A DNA stretch of 64,000 bases from Planctomycetota bacterium (GTDB taxonomy: Bacteria; Planctomycetota; B15-G4; JADJEK01), in assembly GCA_016709145.1 (NCBI GenBank), contig JADJEK010000004.1:186001-250000 (forward strand), read 5' to 3'. The translations under genes and the position numbers were made by a program. Below are positions 26,720-34,596 of the stretch, piece after piece. Positions within the stretch are counted from its first letter, which is position 1, and each line of letters starts with the position of its first letter. The notes under the pieces were generated by a model. The model was not told the DNA's origin and did not search any database. It saw only the letters and a list, made by a program, of their open reading frames with translations.

Positions 26720-27655
26720 TCAGTGCGAGCCGTGCGCCTCGAGCCAACGTTCGGCGTCGATCGCGGCCGCGCAACCCGTGCCTGCCGCGGTGATGGCCTG
26801 GCGCCAGACCGGATCCATCACGTCGCCGCACGCGAACACGCCGTCGACGCTCGTGCGCGTCGTTTGCGTGGTCGCGAGGTAGCCGACGTCGTTGGTGGCG
26901 AGTTGGCCTTCGAAGATCTTCGTGTTCGGCTGATGGCCGATCGCGACGAACAGGCCTTCGGTCGGACGCACCGATTCCTTGCCGGTCACGGTGTCGCGCA
27001 AGCGCAGCGCTTCGATCGCCTTCTTGGCCGGATCGAGCACTTCGATCACTTCGGAGTTCCAGACGAAGTCGATCTTCGGATTCGCCATCGCGCGCTGCTG
27101 CATGATCTTCGACGCGCGCAGCTCGGAGCGCCGGTGGATGACGTGGACCTTCTTCGCGAACCGCGTCAGGAAGTTGGCCTCTTCCATCGCCGTGTCGCCG
27201 CCACCGACGATGCAGACGTCCTTGTCCTTGAAGAAGAACCCGTCGCACGTCGCGCAGGCGGACACGCCGTAGCCCATGAGCTTCTGCTCGGACTCGAGTC
27301 CGATCAGCTTCGCGGTCGCGCCGGTCGCGACGATGATCGTCTGCGCCGCGTACTCCTTGCCTTCGGACCACACGCGGAACGGGCGCTTGGAGAAGTCGAC
27401 CTTGTCGACGTTCTGCGTCAGCGTCTCGGTCCCGAAGCGTTCGGCCTGCTTCTTGAACAGCTCCATGAGGTGCGGGCCTTCGACGCCCTCGGGGAAGCCC
27501 GGGTAGTTCTCGACGTCGGTCGTGATCATCAATTGTCCGCCGGGCTGGATGCCCTCGAACATGAGCGGCTCGAGGTTCGCGCGGGCGGTGTAGATTCCCG
27601 CCGTGTAGCCGGCTGGCCCCGAACCGATGATGATCACGTTGCGCACGTCGGACAT
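26720..27655 (-). CDS. trxB: thioredoxin reductase (NADPH)
   Basis: This 311-residue flavoprotein passes electrons from NADPH to thioredoxin. The FAD site is IIIGSGPAGYTAGIYTARA near the N-terminus, the redox-active disulfide is CATC (in GVSACATCDGFFF), the NADPH site is VCIVGGGDTAMEEANFL with HRRSELRA, and the second FAD motif is GVFACGDVMD. The ATG at 27655 is preceded by GAGGAG at 27665-27670; the frame runs further upstream but without such a site. It is the likely electron source of cytosolic thioredoxins. The thioredoxin-like proteins just upstream are exported, so direct pairing with them is unproven. Confidence 0.95.
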   Translation of the reverse strand: MSDVRNVIIIGSGPAGYTAGIYTARANLEPLMFEGIQPGGQLMITTDVENYPGFPEGVEGPHLMELFKKQAERFGTETLTQNVDKVDFSKRPFRVWSEGKEYAAQTIIVATGATAKLIGLESEQKLMGYGVSACATCDGFFFKDKDVCIVGGGDTAMEEANFLTRFAKKVHVIHRRSELRASKIMQQRAMANPKIDFVWNSEVIEVLDPAKKAIEALRLRDTVTGKESVRPTEGLFVAIGHQPNTKIFEGQLATNDVGYLATTQTTRTSVDGVFACGDVMDPVWRQAITAAGTGCAAAIDAERWLEAHGSH

Positions 27656-27694
27656 GGGTGGCGTCTCCTCGCGCTCGCCGAAAACGAGCGTCGG

Positions 27695-27700
27695 AGCATA
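27695..27700 (-). promoter_or_regulatory. -10 element TATGCT upstream of trxB
   Basis: On the minus strand GGCTGGCTATGCT lies 39 nt before the trxB ATG, leaving room for a normal leader with GAGGAG. It shows the same GGCTA context as the leaderless promoters. Confidence 0.4.
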
Positions 27701-27735
27701 GCCAGCCAGAGCGAGCTTCGGGAGTTCCGGATCCG

Positions 27736-28146
27736 ATGAACGCAAAACGTCTGCGAGCGTCGATGTTCGTCGGTGCGGCCTACGACCTGTTGGTCGGAGC
27801 GACGATCGTGGCCGCTCTCCAGCCGCTGTCGAAGCTGCTACCGATCCCGTTCCCCACCGAGCCGTTCTACGCACGCATGCAAGGCGTGCTGCTGATCGGA
27901 CTCGGCGTGTTCTATGCGTTCGCGGCCCACGACCTCGAGCGCAACCTGCGCAACGTCGCCGGTGCGATCGTCATTCGCTTGCTCGGTGGCGCGTACCTGC
28001 ATGCCTCGGTCGTCTTCGCGGACGTCGCGCCGTTCTTCCACGTGTTCGCCGCGGTGGACGTCGCGTTCGGCCTCGTGCATCTCGTGCTGCTGCGCACGGA
28101 GCGACGAGCGCGCTTCTGGCCGCTGCTCCTGCGCGGCGAGGCGTGA
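27736..28146 (+). CDS. small four-helix integral membrane protein
   Basis: The 136-residue product starts at ATG 27736 (CGGGAG about 12 nt upstream). Four hydrophobic segments are visible at about 10-30 (MFVGAAYDLLVGATIVAAL), 48-66 (GVLLIGLGVFYAFAA), 75-95 (VAGAIVIRLLGGAYLHASVVF) and 100-120 (FFHVFAAVDVAFGLVHLVLL). This resembles small DoxX-like or DUF4345-like bundles. The function is unknown. It is divergent from trxB and ends before a strong bidirectional hairpin. Confidence 0.65.
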   Translation: MNAKRLRASMFVGAAYDLLVGATIVAALQPLSKLLPIPFPTEPFYARMQGVLLIGLGVFYAFAAHDLERNLRNVAGAIVIRLLGGAYLHASVVFADVAPFFHVFAAVDVAFGLVHLVLLRTERRARFWPLLLRGEA

Positions 28147-28160
28147 AGCGCGTCGGGGAC

Positions 28161-28194
28161 GGACGCGGGACAGGTGCGCACCTGTCCCGCGTCC
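28161..28194. terminator. 34-nt perfect palindrome, bidirectional terminator
   Basis: 28161-28177 is the exact reverse complement of 28178-28194; the core is GGGACAGGTGCGCACCTGTCCC in two 11-nt halves. It sits between two convergent genes. The GGGACAG/CTGTCCC arms recur in the 40887-40974 repeats, so it may also be a REP-type repeat. Confidence 0.7.
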
Positions 28195-28221
28195 GCCTCC
28201 GACCGAGCGGTTCGATTCGGG

Positions 28222-29127
28222 TCAGCTCGCTTCGGCGAGTTCCGCCGCGAGTGCCTTGGCGCGCTCCTCGAGTCCCGTGCCACGCAGCTTGGCGTTCAGC
28301 TTCGACAGCTCAGACTTCGCCTTCGCGGCATCCGAGGCCTTCAAGGTCTCGATCGCGTCGAGAGCCGCGGTCGCGGCCGCGACCACTTCGTCACGCGCTG
28401 CGGTCGCGCGCTCCTGGAGGAGTTGCGAGCCCTTCGCGATGCCATCCGCCTTTTTCAGCACCTCGATCGCTTTCGCGAACTCGCCCTTGCCGGACTGGGC
28501 GCGCGCTTCGGCGAATCCGTCTTCGCAGTCGCGCAGCGCCTTGCGCTCGACGCCTTCGCCGTGCTCCTTCGTCAGGGACTTGCGCGCCGCGAGCACCCCG
28601 TCCTGGATCGCGCCCGACGCGGTACCGCCGGACCAGCGCTGCATTTCCTTCTCGGTCCACGGATCGATGACCGCCGTGAACGGAACACCACCGGTGTCGT
28701 TGAAGCGCGCCGCTTTGCTGCGGTTCAGCGCGAGCATCTCGTCGACCGTCATGCCGGGGAACTCGACGAGGTACGTTTTCTTCTCGCCGTTCTCCGTCAC
28801 TTCATACGTCTCGGCCCGGTGCTCCTTCGTCTCGATCCCTTCGTCGAGTCGGCTCAGCGAGATGACCTCGACCGTGTTCTTGTCCGCGAACTTGATGTAG
28901 TCCTTGTTCTGCAGCACGGACGCGTGCATGCCCCAGCACGGGCCACAGTAGAAGCCGTGGCTGTGGACCACGATCGGTAGGTTCAGCAACTTCGCTTCCG
29001 CGACCGCTGCCTCCCAGGTCTTCGCGAACTTCACCGAGTCCTTGAGCTTCGGCTTGCCGCCGGCGAGCGCGAGCGGCGCGAGCACGGCGCACGCCGCGAC
29101 GGCCATGACGATGCGGGACGACTTCAT
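28222..29127 (-). CDS. periplasmic thioredoxin-like protein, Cys (CGPC) paralogue
   Basis: This 301-residue exported protein has a signal peptide MKSSRIVMAVAACAVLAPLALA, then a thioredoxin fold with the active site FYCGPCWGMH (C61, C64) on the usual strand NLPIVVHSHGF. A cis-Pro loop is likely at GVPFTAVIDPWT. The last 130 residues are a helical Lys/Ala/Glu-rich coiled-coil tail (KALRDCEDGFAEARAQ.., AKAKSELSKLNAKLRGTG). It is a close paralogue of the neighbouring gene (29292-30215), with conserved blocks throughout, and differs there by Cys in place of the UGA codon. Probable role: thiol-disulfide exchange or peroxide defence in the periplasm. Confidence 0.85.
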   Translation of the reverse strand: MKSSRIVMAVAACAVLAPLALAGGKPKLKDSVKFAKTWEAAVAEAKLLNLPIVVHSHGFYCGPCWGMHASVLQNKDYIKFADKNTVEVISLSRLDEGIETKEHRAETYEVTENGEKKTYLVEFPGMTVDEMLALNRSKAARFNDTGGVPFTAVIDPWTEKEMQRWSGGTASGAIQDGVLAARKSLTKEHGEGVERKALRDCEDGFAEARAQSGKGEFAKAIEVLKKADGIAKGSQLLQERATAARDEVVAAATAALDAIETLKASDAAKAKSELSKLNAKLRGTGLEERAKALAAELAEAS

Positions 29128-29227
29128 CGGATCCGAACCTCCAATGCGAACGGCTTCGTTCCAGCCAGCGCTGGTACCGGTGGCCGAGAGTACGGTTCGG
29201 TGGAAAATCGACGCGAGCGGAATGCGA

Positions 29228-29263
29228 CGAGGGCCGTGGGATCCTGCGATCCCACGGCCCTCG
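29228..29263 (-). terminator. hairpin, 16-bp perfect stem with 4-nt loop
   Basis: 29228-29243 pairs perfectly with 29248-29263 around CTGC (arms contain GAGGGCCGTGGGATC). It lies 28 nt after the stop of the selenoprotein gene. No U-tract follows directly. Confidence 0.7.
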
Positions 29264-29291
29264 CCATCGGTTCGAACTCGTCCAGGTCGGA

Positions 29292-30215
29292 TCAGCCGCC
29301 GGCTTTCGCCGCTTCGACCAACTCCGCCTGCAGTTCCTTGGCCCGGTCTTCCAGACCGGTTCCGCGCAGCTTGCCCATGAGCTTCGACAGCTCGGACTTC
29401 GCCTTCGCGGGGTCGTCCGCCTTCATGGCGTCGATCCCGTCGACTGCGGCCGTGGCGGCCGCGACGACGTCGGTTCGGGCTTTCTCGATGCGCTCTTGCA
29501 GGAGCTGCTGGTCGTTCGCCAGCGATTCGACTTTCTTCAAGGCCTCGATCGCCTTGGCGAAGTCGCCCTTGCCGGCCAGTTCACGCGCCGCGTTGCCCGC
29601 GTCTTGGACGTCGCGCAGAGCCTTGCGTTCGATGCCCGCGCCGTGCTCTTTCGTCAACTTCTTGCGCGCTTCGAGGACTGCGTCCTGGATGGTGCCGGAG
29701 CCGATGCCGCCGGACCACTTCTGCAGTTCTTCGAGCGTCCAAGGATCGACGATCGACGTGTACGGGATCTTGCCGGTGTTGTTGTAGCTACCCGCTTTGC
29801 TCGAATTGAGCGCGAAGACTTCCTCGGCGGTCAGGTTCGGGAACTCGACGAGGAGTTCGACCTTCTTGCCGTCGACGGTCGCTTCATACGTATCGGCGCG
29901 GTGGTCCTTCGCTTCGATGCCCTTGTCCAGGCTGCCGAGCGCGATCACTTCGACCGAGTTCTTGTCCGCGAACTTGATGTATTTTTCATTCTGCATCACG
30001 GCAGAATGCATGCCCCAGCAAGGGCCTCAGTAGAACCCGTGGCTGTGGACGACGAGCGGTAGGTTGAGGAGCTTGCCCTCTTCCACCGCGGCTTCCCAGG
30101 ACTTCGCGTAGGTCACCGACGGCTTGATCTTCGGCTTGCCGCCGGCGATCACGATGCTGCCGGAGAGGCAGGCGACCGCGGTCAACGCGAATCCCAGCGC
30201 GAGCTTGGAATTCAT
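29292..30215 (-). CDS. periplasmic thioredoxin-like selenoprotein (UGPC; in-frame UGA)
   Basis: Read through one TGA (30027-30029), the gene gives 307 residues and matches its Cys paralogue along its whole length. At residue 63 the paralogue has Cys and this gene has TGA, inside FY-U-GPC-WGMH, so the redox motif becomes Sec-Gly-Pro-Cys. ATG 30215 follows GGAGG and opens a signal peptide (MNSKLALGFALTAVACLSG). A SECIS-like hairpin starts 18 nt after the TGA. The helical C-terminal tail is intact, with no further stops, arguing against decay. Selenocysteine would make it a strong thiol-dependent reductant or peroxidase. An ordinary annotation would split it into 30027-30215 and 29292-30011. Confidence 0.88.
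29987..30008 (-). promoter_or_regulatory. bacterial SECIS-like hairpin
   Basis: On the coding strand CATTCTGC, loop CGTGAT, GCAGAATG: an 8-bp perfect stem with a 6-nt loop. The loop begins 26 nt after the UGA and has G at its second position, as expected for SelB-binding bSECIS elements (apical loop about 16-37 nt downstream, G in the first two loop bases). The Cys paralogue lacks this stem; only a 5-bp alternative can be drawn there. Confidence 0.82.
30027..30029 (-). other. recoded UGA (selenocysteine) codon
   Basis: This TGA aligns with the first active-site Cys codon (TGT) of the paralogue at 28222-29127, with identical flanking residues on both sides (HSHGFY before, GPCWGMH after). Confidence 0.85.
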
Positions 30216-30323
30216 CTCGATCCTCCGAAACAACGCGCCGCACGTCAGAGAGCGGCGCCACAGAACGTCGGCCCTTATACCGCCCGGACTTCGGCGCGGT
30301 TCGGGCCTTTTCTCGAGGGACTT

Positions 30324-30572
30324 TCACGCTCGATTCGCGCGCCGCAGCGCCCACAGGCCGCGAAACCCCTCGATGCTCCACCAGCCTTCGAGGATGAAGA
30401 ACACCCACTGCTCGATCCGGATCGAGTACGCGGCCAAGACGAACGCCCCGAGCGCGTTACACCACAGGTACTTAAGACTGTCCTGCGTCCATGCACCTCG
30501 CCGGTTCGCCAGGTAGGCGACCAGCAGCGCCGCCATGCCGAGGAACGAAACCACCTGCCAAGCCAAGTCCAC
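30324..30572 (-). CDS. small membrane protein, CBU_0592-like
   Basis: The 82-residue product has three hydrophobic segments: VVSFLGMAALLVAYLANRRG (about 7-20), LKYLWCNALGAFVLAAYS (about 33-50) and WVFFILEGWWSIEGFRGLW (about 56-74). The pattern GA..LAAYS..I.QW..F.LEGWWS is that of the CBU_0592 family of uncharacterised small membrane proteins, as I remember it. The function is unknown. It is on the same strand as fumC and the DUF5522-like gene, 40 nt downstream of the latter. Confidence 0.65.
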   Translation of the reverse strand: MDLAWQVVSFLGMAALLVAYLANRRGAWTQDSLKYLWCNALGAFVLAAYSIRIEQWVFFILEGWWSIEGFRGLWALRRANRA

Positions 30573-30612
30573 GAGTCCTCCGACGGCGATCGCCGATCCA
30601 CGATGTCGAGCC

Positions 30613-30804
30613 TCAGGTCCTCGCGTCGTGGAACCCGTACGGGCAATGCCGGCAGCCGCTCTCGCAGCACTGCCCGCGCTGCTTCAGGTACAGCTCGGTC
30701 ATCACGAACAGCCCGGTCTCCGGGTCCATGTAGCCGAGCTGACCACGCGCCACGGCGGCGTCGTGCGCGCGCTGCGCCTCCGGGCTGATCCGCGGCTTCG
30801 TCAT
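30613..30804 (-). CDS. small Cys-rich protein, DUF5522-like
   Basis: The 63-residue product has GLFVMTELYLKQRGQCCESG followed by CRHCPYGFH, the compact motif of DUF5522 proteins. The four cysteines and histidines suggest a metal or iron-sulfur site. The start ATG overlaps the fumC stop by 4 bp (ATGA), so it is co-translated with fumarase. Its function is not known; it could relate to an iron-sulfur or metal step, but that is a guess. Confidence 0.75.
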   Translation of the reverse strand: MTKPRISPEAQRAHDAAVARGQLGYMDPETGLFVMTELYLKQRGQCCESGCRHCPYGFHDART

Positions 30805-32192
30805 TCCTTCGGACCGAGCATGTCCTCGGGTCGCACGAGCTGGTCGAACTTCGCCGCGTCGAGCAAGCCGAGGTCGACCGCGGCCTGCTTCAACGTAGTT
30901 CGCTTCGCGTGCGCCGTCTTCGCGATCTTCGCCGCGTTGTCGTAACCGACGTGGGAGTTCAACGCCGTGACGAGCATCAGCGATTGACGCATGAGTTCGT
31001 CGATGCGCCGCTCGTCGGCTTCGATCCCGCGCGCGCAGTGCTCTTCGAAGCCCGCCATCGCGTCGGCGAGCAGGCGCGTCGAGCGCAGTACGTTGTGCAC
31101 GATCAGCGGCTTGTAGACGTTCAGCTCGAAGTTGCCCGACATGCCGCCGATGTTGACCGCGACGTCGTTGCCGAGCACTTGCGCGCAGACCATCGTCATG
31201 GCCTCGCTCTGTGTCGGGTTGACCTTGCCCGGCATGATCGAGCTGCCCGGCTCGTTGGCCGGGATCGTGATCTCGCCGAGTCCGCAGCGCGGCCCCGACG
31301 CCAACCAGCGCACGTCGTTCGCGATCTTCGTCAGCGAGCACGCCAGCGTCTTCAACGCGCCGTGCGCCATGACCAGCGCGTCGTGCGCGGCGAGCGATTC
31401 GAAGTAGTTCGGCGCCGGCACGAACGGCAAACCCGTCAGCGCCGCGATCTGCGTGATCGCGGCGGCCGCGAACTTCGGATGCGTGTTCAGGCCGGTGCCG
31501 ACCGCCGTGCCGCCGAGCGCGAGCTCGAGCACGTGTGGCAGCACCGCTTCCACGCGCGCCTTCGCGTTCGCGAGCTGCTGGACCCAGCCGGAGATCTCCT
31601 GACCGAGCGTCAACGGCGTGGCGTCCATCAAATGCGTTCGGCCGATCTTGATGACCTTGTCGAACGCCTTGGCCTTCGCGGCCAGCGTGTCGTGCAGCGT
31701 CGCGATCGCCGGCAGCAGCGTGCCGGTCAGCTCGCGCGCGACCGCGATGTGCATGGCGGTCGGGAACGAGTCGTTCGACGACTGCGCCTTGTTGACGTCG
31801 TCGTTCGGGTGGATCGGCTTCTTCGAGCCCATCACGCCGCCGGCCATCTCGATCGCGCGGTTCGACACGACCTCGTTGACGTTCATGTTCGATTGCGTAC
31901 CGGAGCCGGTCTGCCAGATCACCAGCGGGAAGTGCTCGTCGAGCTTGGCCGCCGCGACTTCGTCCGACGCGCGCACGATCAGCGCGGCCTTGTCCTTCGG
32001 CAACAGGCCGAGCTGCTCGTTCGCGAGCGCGGCCGCCTTCTTCAGGATGCCGTAGGCGTGGATCAGCTCGGACGGCATGCGCTCGCCGCCGATCTTGAAG
32101 TTCTGCAGCGAGCGCTGCGTCTGCGCGCCCCAGTAGCGGTCGGCGGGAACTTCGATCGGTCCGATCGTGTCGGTCTCGGTGCGGTGCGACAT
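30801..32192 (-). CDS. fumC: class II fumarate hydratase
   Basis: This 463-residue enzyme of the citric acid cycle interconverts fumarate and malate without an iron-sulfur cluster. The family signature GSSIMPGKVNPTQSE carries the catalytic Ser loop. Other conserved blocks are WQTGSGTQSNMNVNEV, KIGRTHLMDATPLTLGQE and GTAVGTGLNTHPKF. Length and motifs match FumC rather than aspartase or argininosuccinate lyase. ATG is 32192; CAGGAA lies just upstream. A TACTCT -10-like hexamer lies about 35 nt upstream on the minus strand. It is followed by the overlapping small Cys-rich gene. Confidence 0.95.
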   Translation of the reverse strand: MSHRTETDTIGPIEVPADRYWGAQTQRSLQNFKIGGERMPSELIHAYGILKKAAALANEQLGLLPKDKAALIVRASDEVAAAKLDEHFPLVIWQTGSGTQSNMNVNEVVSNRAIEMAGGVMGSKKPIHPNDDVNKAQSSNDSFPTAMHIAVARELTGTLLPAIATLHDTLAAKAKAFDKVIKIGRTHLMDATPLTLGQEISGWVQQLANAKARVEAVLPHVLELALGGTAVGTGLNTHPKFAAAAITQIAALTGLPFVPAPNYFESLAAHDALVMAHGALKTLACSLTKIANDVRWLASGPRCGLGEITIPANEPGSSIMPGKVNPTQSEAMTMVCAQVLGNDVAVNIGGMSGNFELNVYKPLIVHNVLRSTRLLADAMAGFEEHCARGIEADERRIDELMRQSLMLVTALNSHVGYDNAAKIAKTAHAKRTTLKQAAVDLGLLDAAKFDQLVRPEDMLGPKE

Positions 32193-32361
32193 GGCGCGAT
32201 TCCTGCGGGGTGCGTGAAGCGCGGGAGAGTACGGGAACGCCCAGGGCGGGGCCAGGGGCGCGCAGCGGACGTGCGAAAACGGGCGATCGCGCTCCGGTTC
32301 GAGCGAGCCCGAGCGCTCCGGACCGACCCGCCGTACACTTCCGCCCCACTGGGAGGGACCG

Positions 32362-34596
32362 ATGAGCCAGACATCGGAAGACCTGCTGCTCGCTTATCTC
32401 GATCGCAGGGACCGCGGCGAAGCGCTCGACTTCGAAGCGTATTGCACGGAACACCCCGCGCATGCGGAGACGTTGCGCGCCTTGTTCCGCGGGTGGCAGC
32501 TCGCACGCAAGGCCGCGCCAGGCGGGACGCTCGCGCACCGCATCCGCGAGCAGTTCGGCGCGAACGCGGACCCGGGCATCGCGCTCGAAGCGGGGACGCC
32601 GGAAGTCGTCGATGCCCAGTTGCTCGAACAGTTGAGAGCCCGCGGTCCGGCCTCGACGCGCTACCGCCTGAAGGGCGAAGTCGGGCACGGCGGCATGGGA
32701 TTCATCCTGCGCGTCTGGGACGAAGACCTGCGTCGCCATCTCGCGATGAAGGTGATGTTCGAGGATCAAGCCCAGTCGCCCGCGCGACTGTCGCGCTTCC
32801 TCGAAGAAGCCCAGGTCACCGGACAGCTCGATCACCCGGGCATCGTCCCGGTCCACGAGCTCGGCATCGATGCGCGTGGTCGCGTGTTCTTCACGATGAA
32901 ACTCGTCAAGGGCAAGACGCTCGCACAGGTGTTCGACGCCGTGAAGCATGGCGAGGACGACTGGAGCGTCACGCGTGCCCTGTCCGTCGTACTGCGCGTT
33001 TGCGATGCCATGGCGTTCGCGCACGAGAAGGGCGTGATCCATCGTGACCTCAAGCCCGCGAACGTGATGGTCGGCAAGTTCGGCGAGACCTACGTGATGG
33101 ACTGGGGCCTCGCGCGTGTCCTCGGGAAAAGCGAATCGAAGGACATCCGCCCACGTGCCGAGGACAGTGTCAGCGCCGTCCGCACGCAGCGGCGCCAATC
33201 GGCGGGTGCGACGCCGGATTCGCCCCTACTCACGATGGACGGCGATCAAATCGGCACGCCCGCGTACATGCCACCCGAACAGGCACAGGGCGACCTCGCA
33301 CGCATCGGCCCGCACAGCGACGTCTACGCGGTCGGCGCGATTCTCTACCACTTGCTGACCGGCACGATGCCGTACGTCGAACCGGGCTCGCAACCGACGG
33401 CATGGGCCATCCTCGCGCAGGTCCTGCATGGCCCACCGAAACCGATCCACGCGCTGACCAAGGTCGTGCCCGCCGAGCTCGCGGCGATCTGCGAGAAGGC
33501 AATGGCTCGCGCGATCGACGAGCGCTACGCGTCGATGGCGGAGCTCGCTCACGATCTGCGCGCATACCTCGAACATCGCGTCGTGAAGGCGTACGAGACC
33601 GGCGCGATCGCGGAAATGAGGAAGTGGATCCAGCGCAACAAGGCCCTGGCCGCGGCCGCTGGCGTACTCCTCGCCGTCCTCGTCGGGGCGACAGCGCTCG
33701 TCGCGAGCAAGAATCGCGAGGTGTCCGCGCGCAAAGCGGAGTTCGATCAGTTGTCGGGCATCGTCCTGCTCGAAACCGCGCTGAAGGCCAAAGAGGAGCT
33801 GTATCCCGCGTGGCCGGACAAGATCCCGGCGATGGAGCACTGGTTAGCGAACGACGCCGCGCGACTGCTCGCGATGCGGCCGGTCATCGAAGGAACGATC
33901 GTCGATCTCGAATCCCGCGCGCAACCTCGGGACGGGAGTGCACCGACGAGCGGCGAAGCAACCGAATGGAACTTCGCGGACGAGTCCCAACGCTTCCTCC
34001 ACACGACGGTGTCGAAACTGGCGACGGACCTCGCGGGGTTCGAGAAGGGCGCGAAGGCGGGTGTCGAACAGCGACTCGCGTGGGCGCGCCGCATCGGAGA
34101 CTTGACGCTGCATCATCCGAACGCGCGAGTGACGTGGGACGAAGCGCGGTCGGCGATCGCGAAGACCGACGGCGTCGTCGCGTCGACGCTGTATCGCGAA
34201 GTCCCGATCGACTTGAAACCGCAGATGGGCCTCGTGCCGATCGGCATGAACCCCGTGACCAAGCTGTGGGAGTTCTACGAATTGAGGTCCGCGTGCGATC
34301 CTGCGGCGGACTTCGATCCCGGAACCGTCAAGATCCCGACTCACGCCGCGGACGGCACGATCGAAGTCCGCAACGACACGGGGATCGTGTTCGTGCTGAT
34401 CCCCGGCGGTACGTTTTGGCAGGGAGCACAGAAGGACGATCCGACGAGGCCGAACTACGATACTTTGGCGCAGGAATATGAGCAGCCCCAGCGCCTCGCA
34501 TTGGAACCGTACTTCTTAGGACGTCATGAGTTGACCAAGGGTCAGTGGAGGCGCATCGCCGACGGAGCTAGCCCCCGAACAAGCGAGTTGAGTTAG
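32362..34596 (+). pseudogene. Ser/Thr protein kinase with FGE-like domain, N-terminal part, cut by an IS
   Basis: The 744-residue product ends with eight residues read from the inserted element. Residues 1-95 are an N-terminal helical region. The kinase domain (about 98-415) has the Gly loop GEVGHGGMGF, Lys in HLAMKVM, catalytic HRDLKPANV (about 227), MDWGLAR in place of DFG, and PPEQA in place of APE. One membrane helix follows (about 435-455, ALAAAAGVLLAVLVGATALV). After a periplasmic helical region comes the start of an FGE/SUMF1-like domain (VFVLIPGGTFWQGA, FLGRHELTKGQWRRI). GGGAGGGACC precedes the ATG. The kinase part may still be made and active. Joined to 36423-37005 it gives 930 residues. 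Confidence 0.9.
34568..34571. repeat. left target-site duplication CTAG
   Basis: CTAG flanks the element on both sides (34568-34571 and 36419-36422). Removing the element and one copy restores the host reading frame. Confidence 0.85.
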
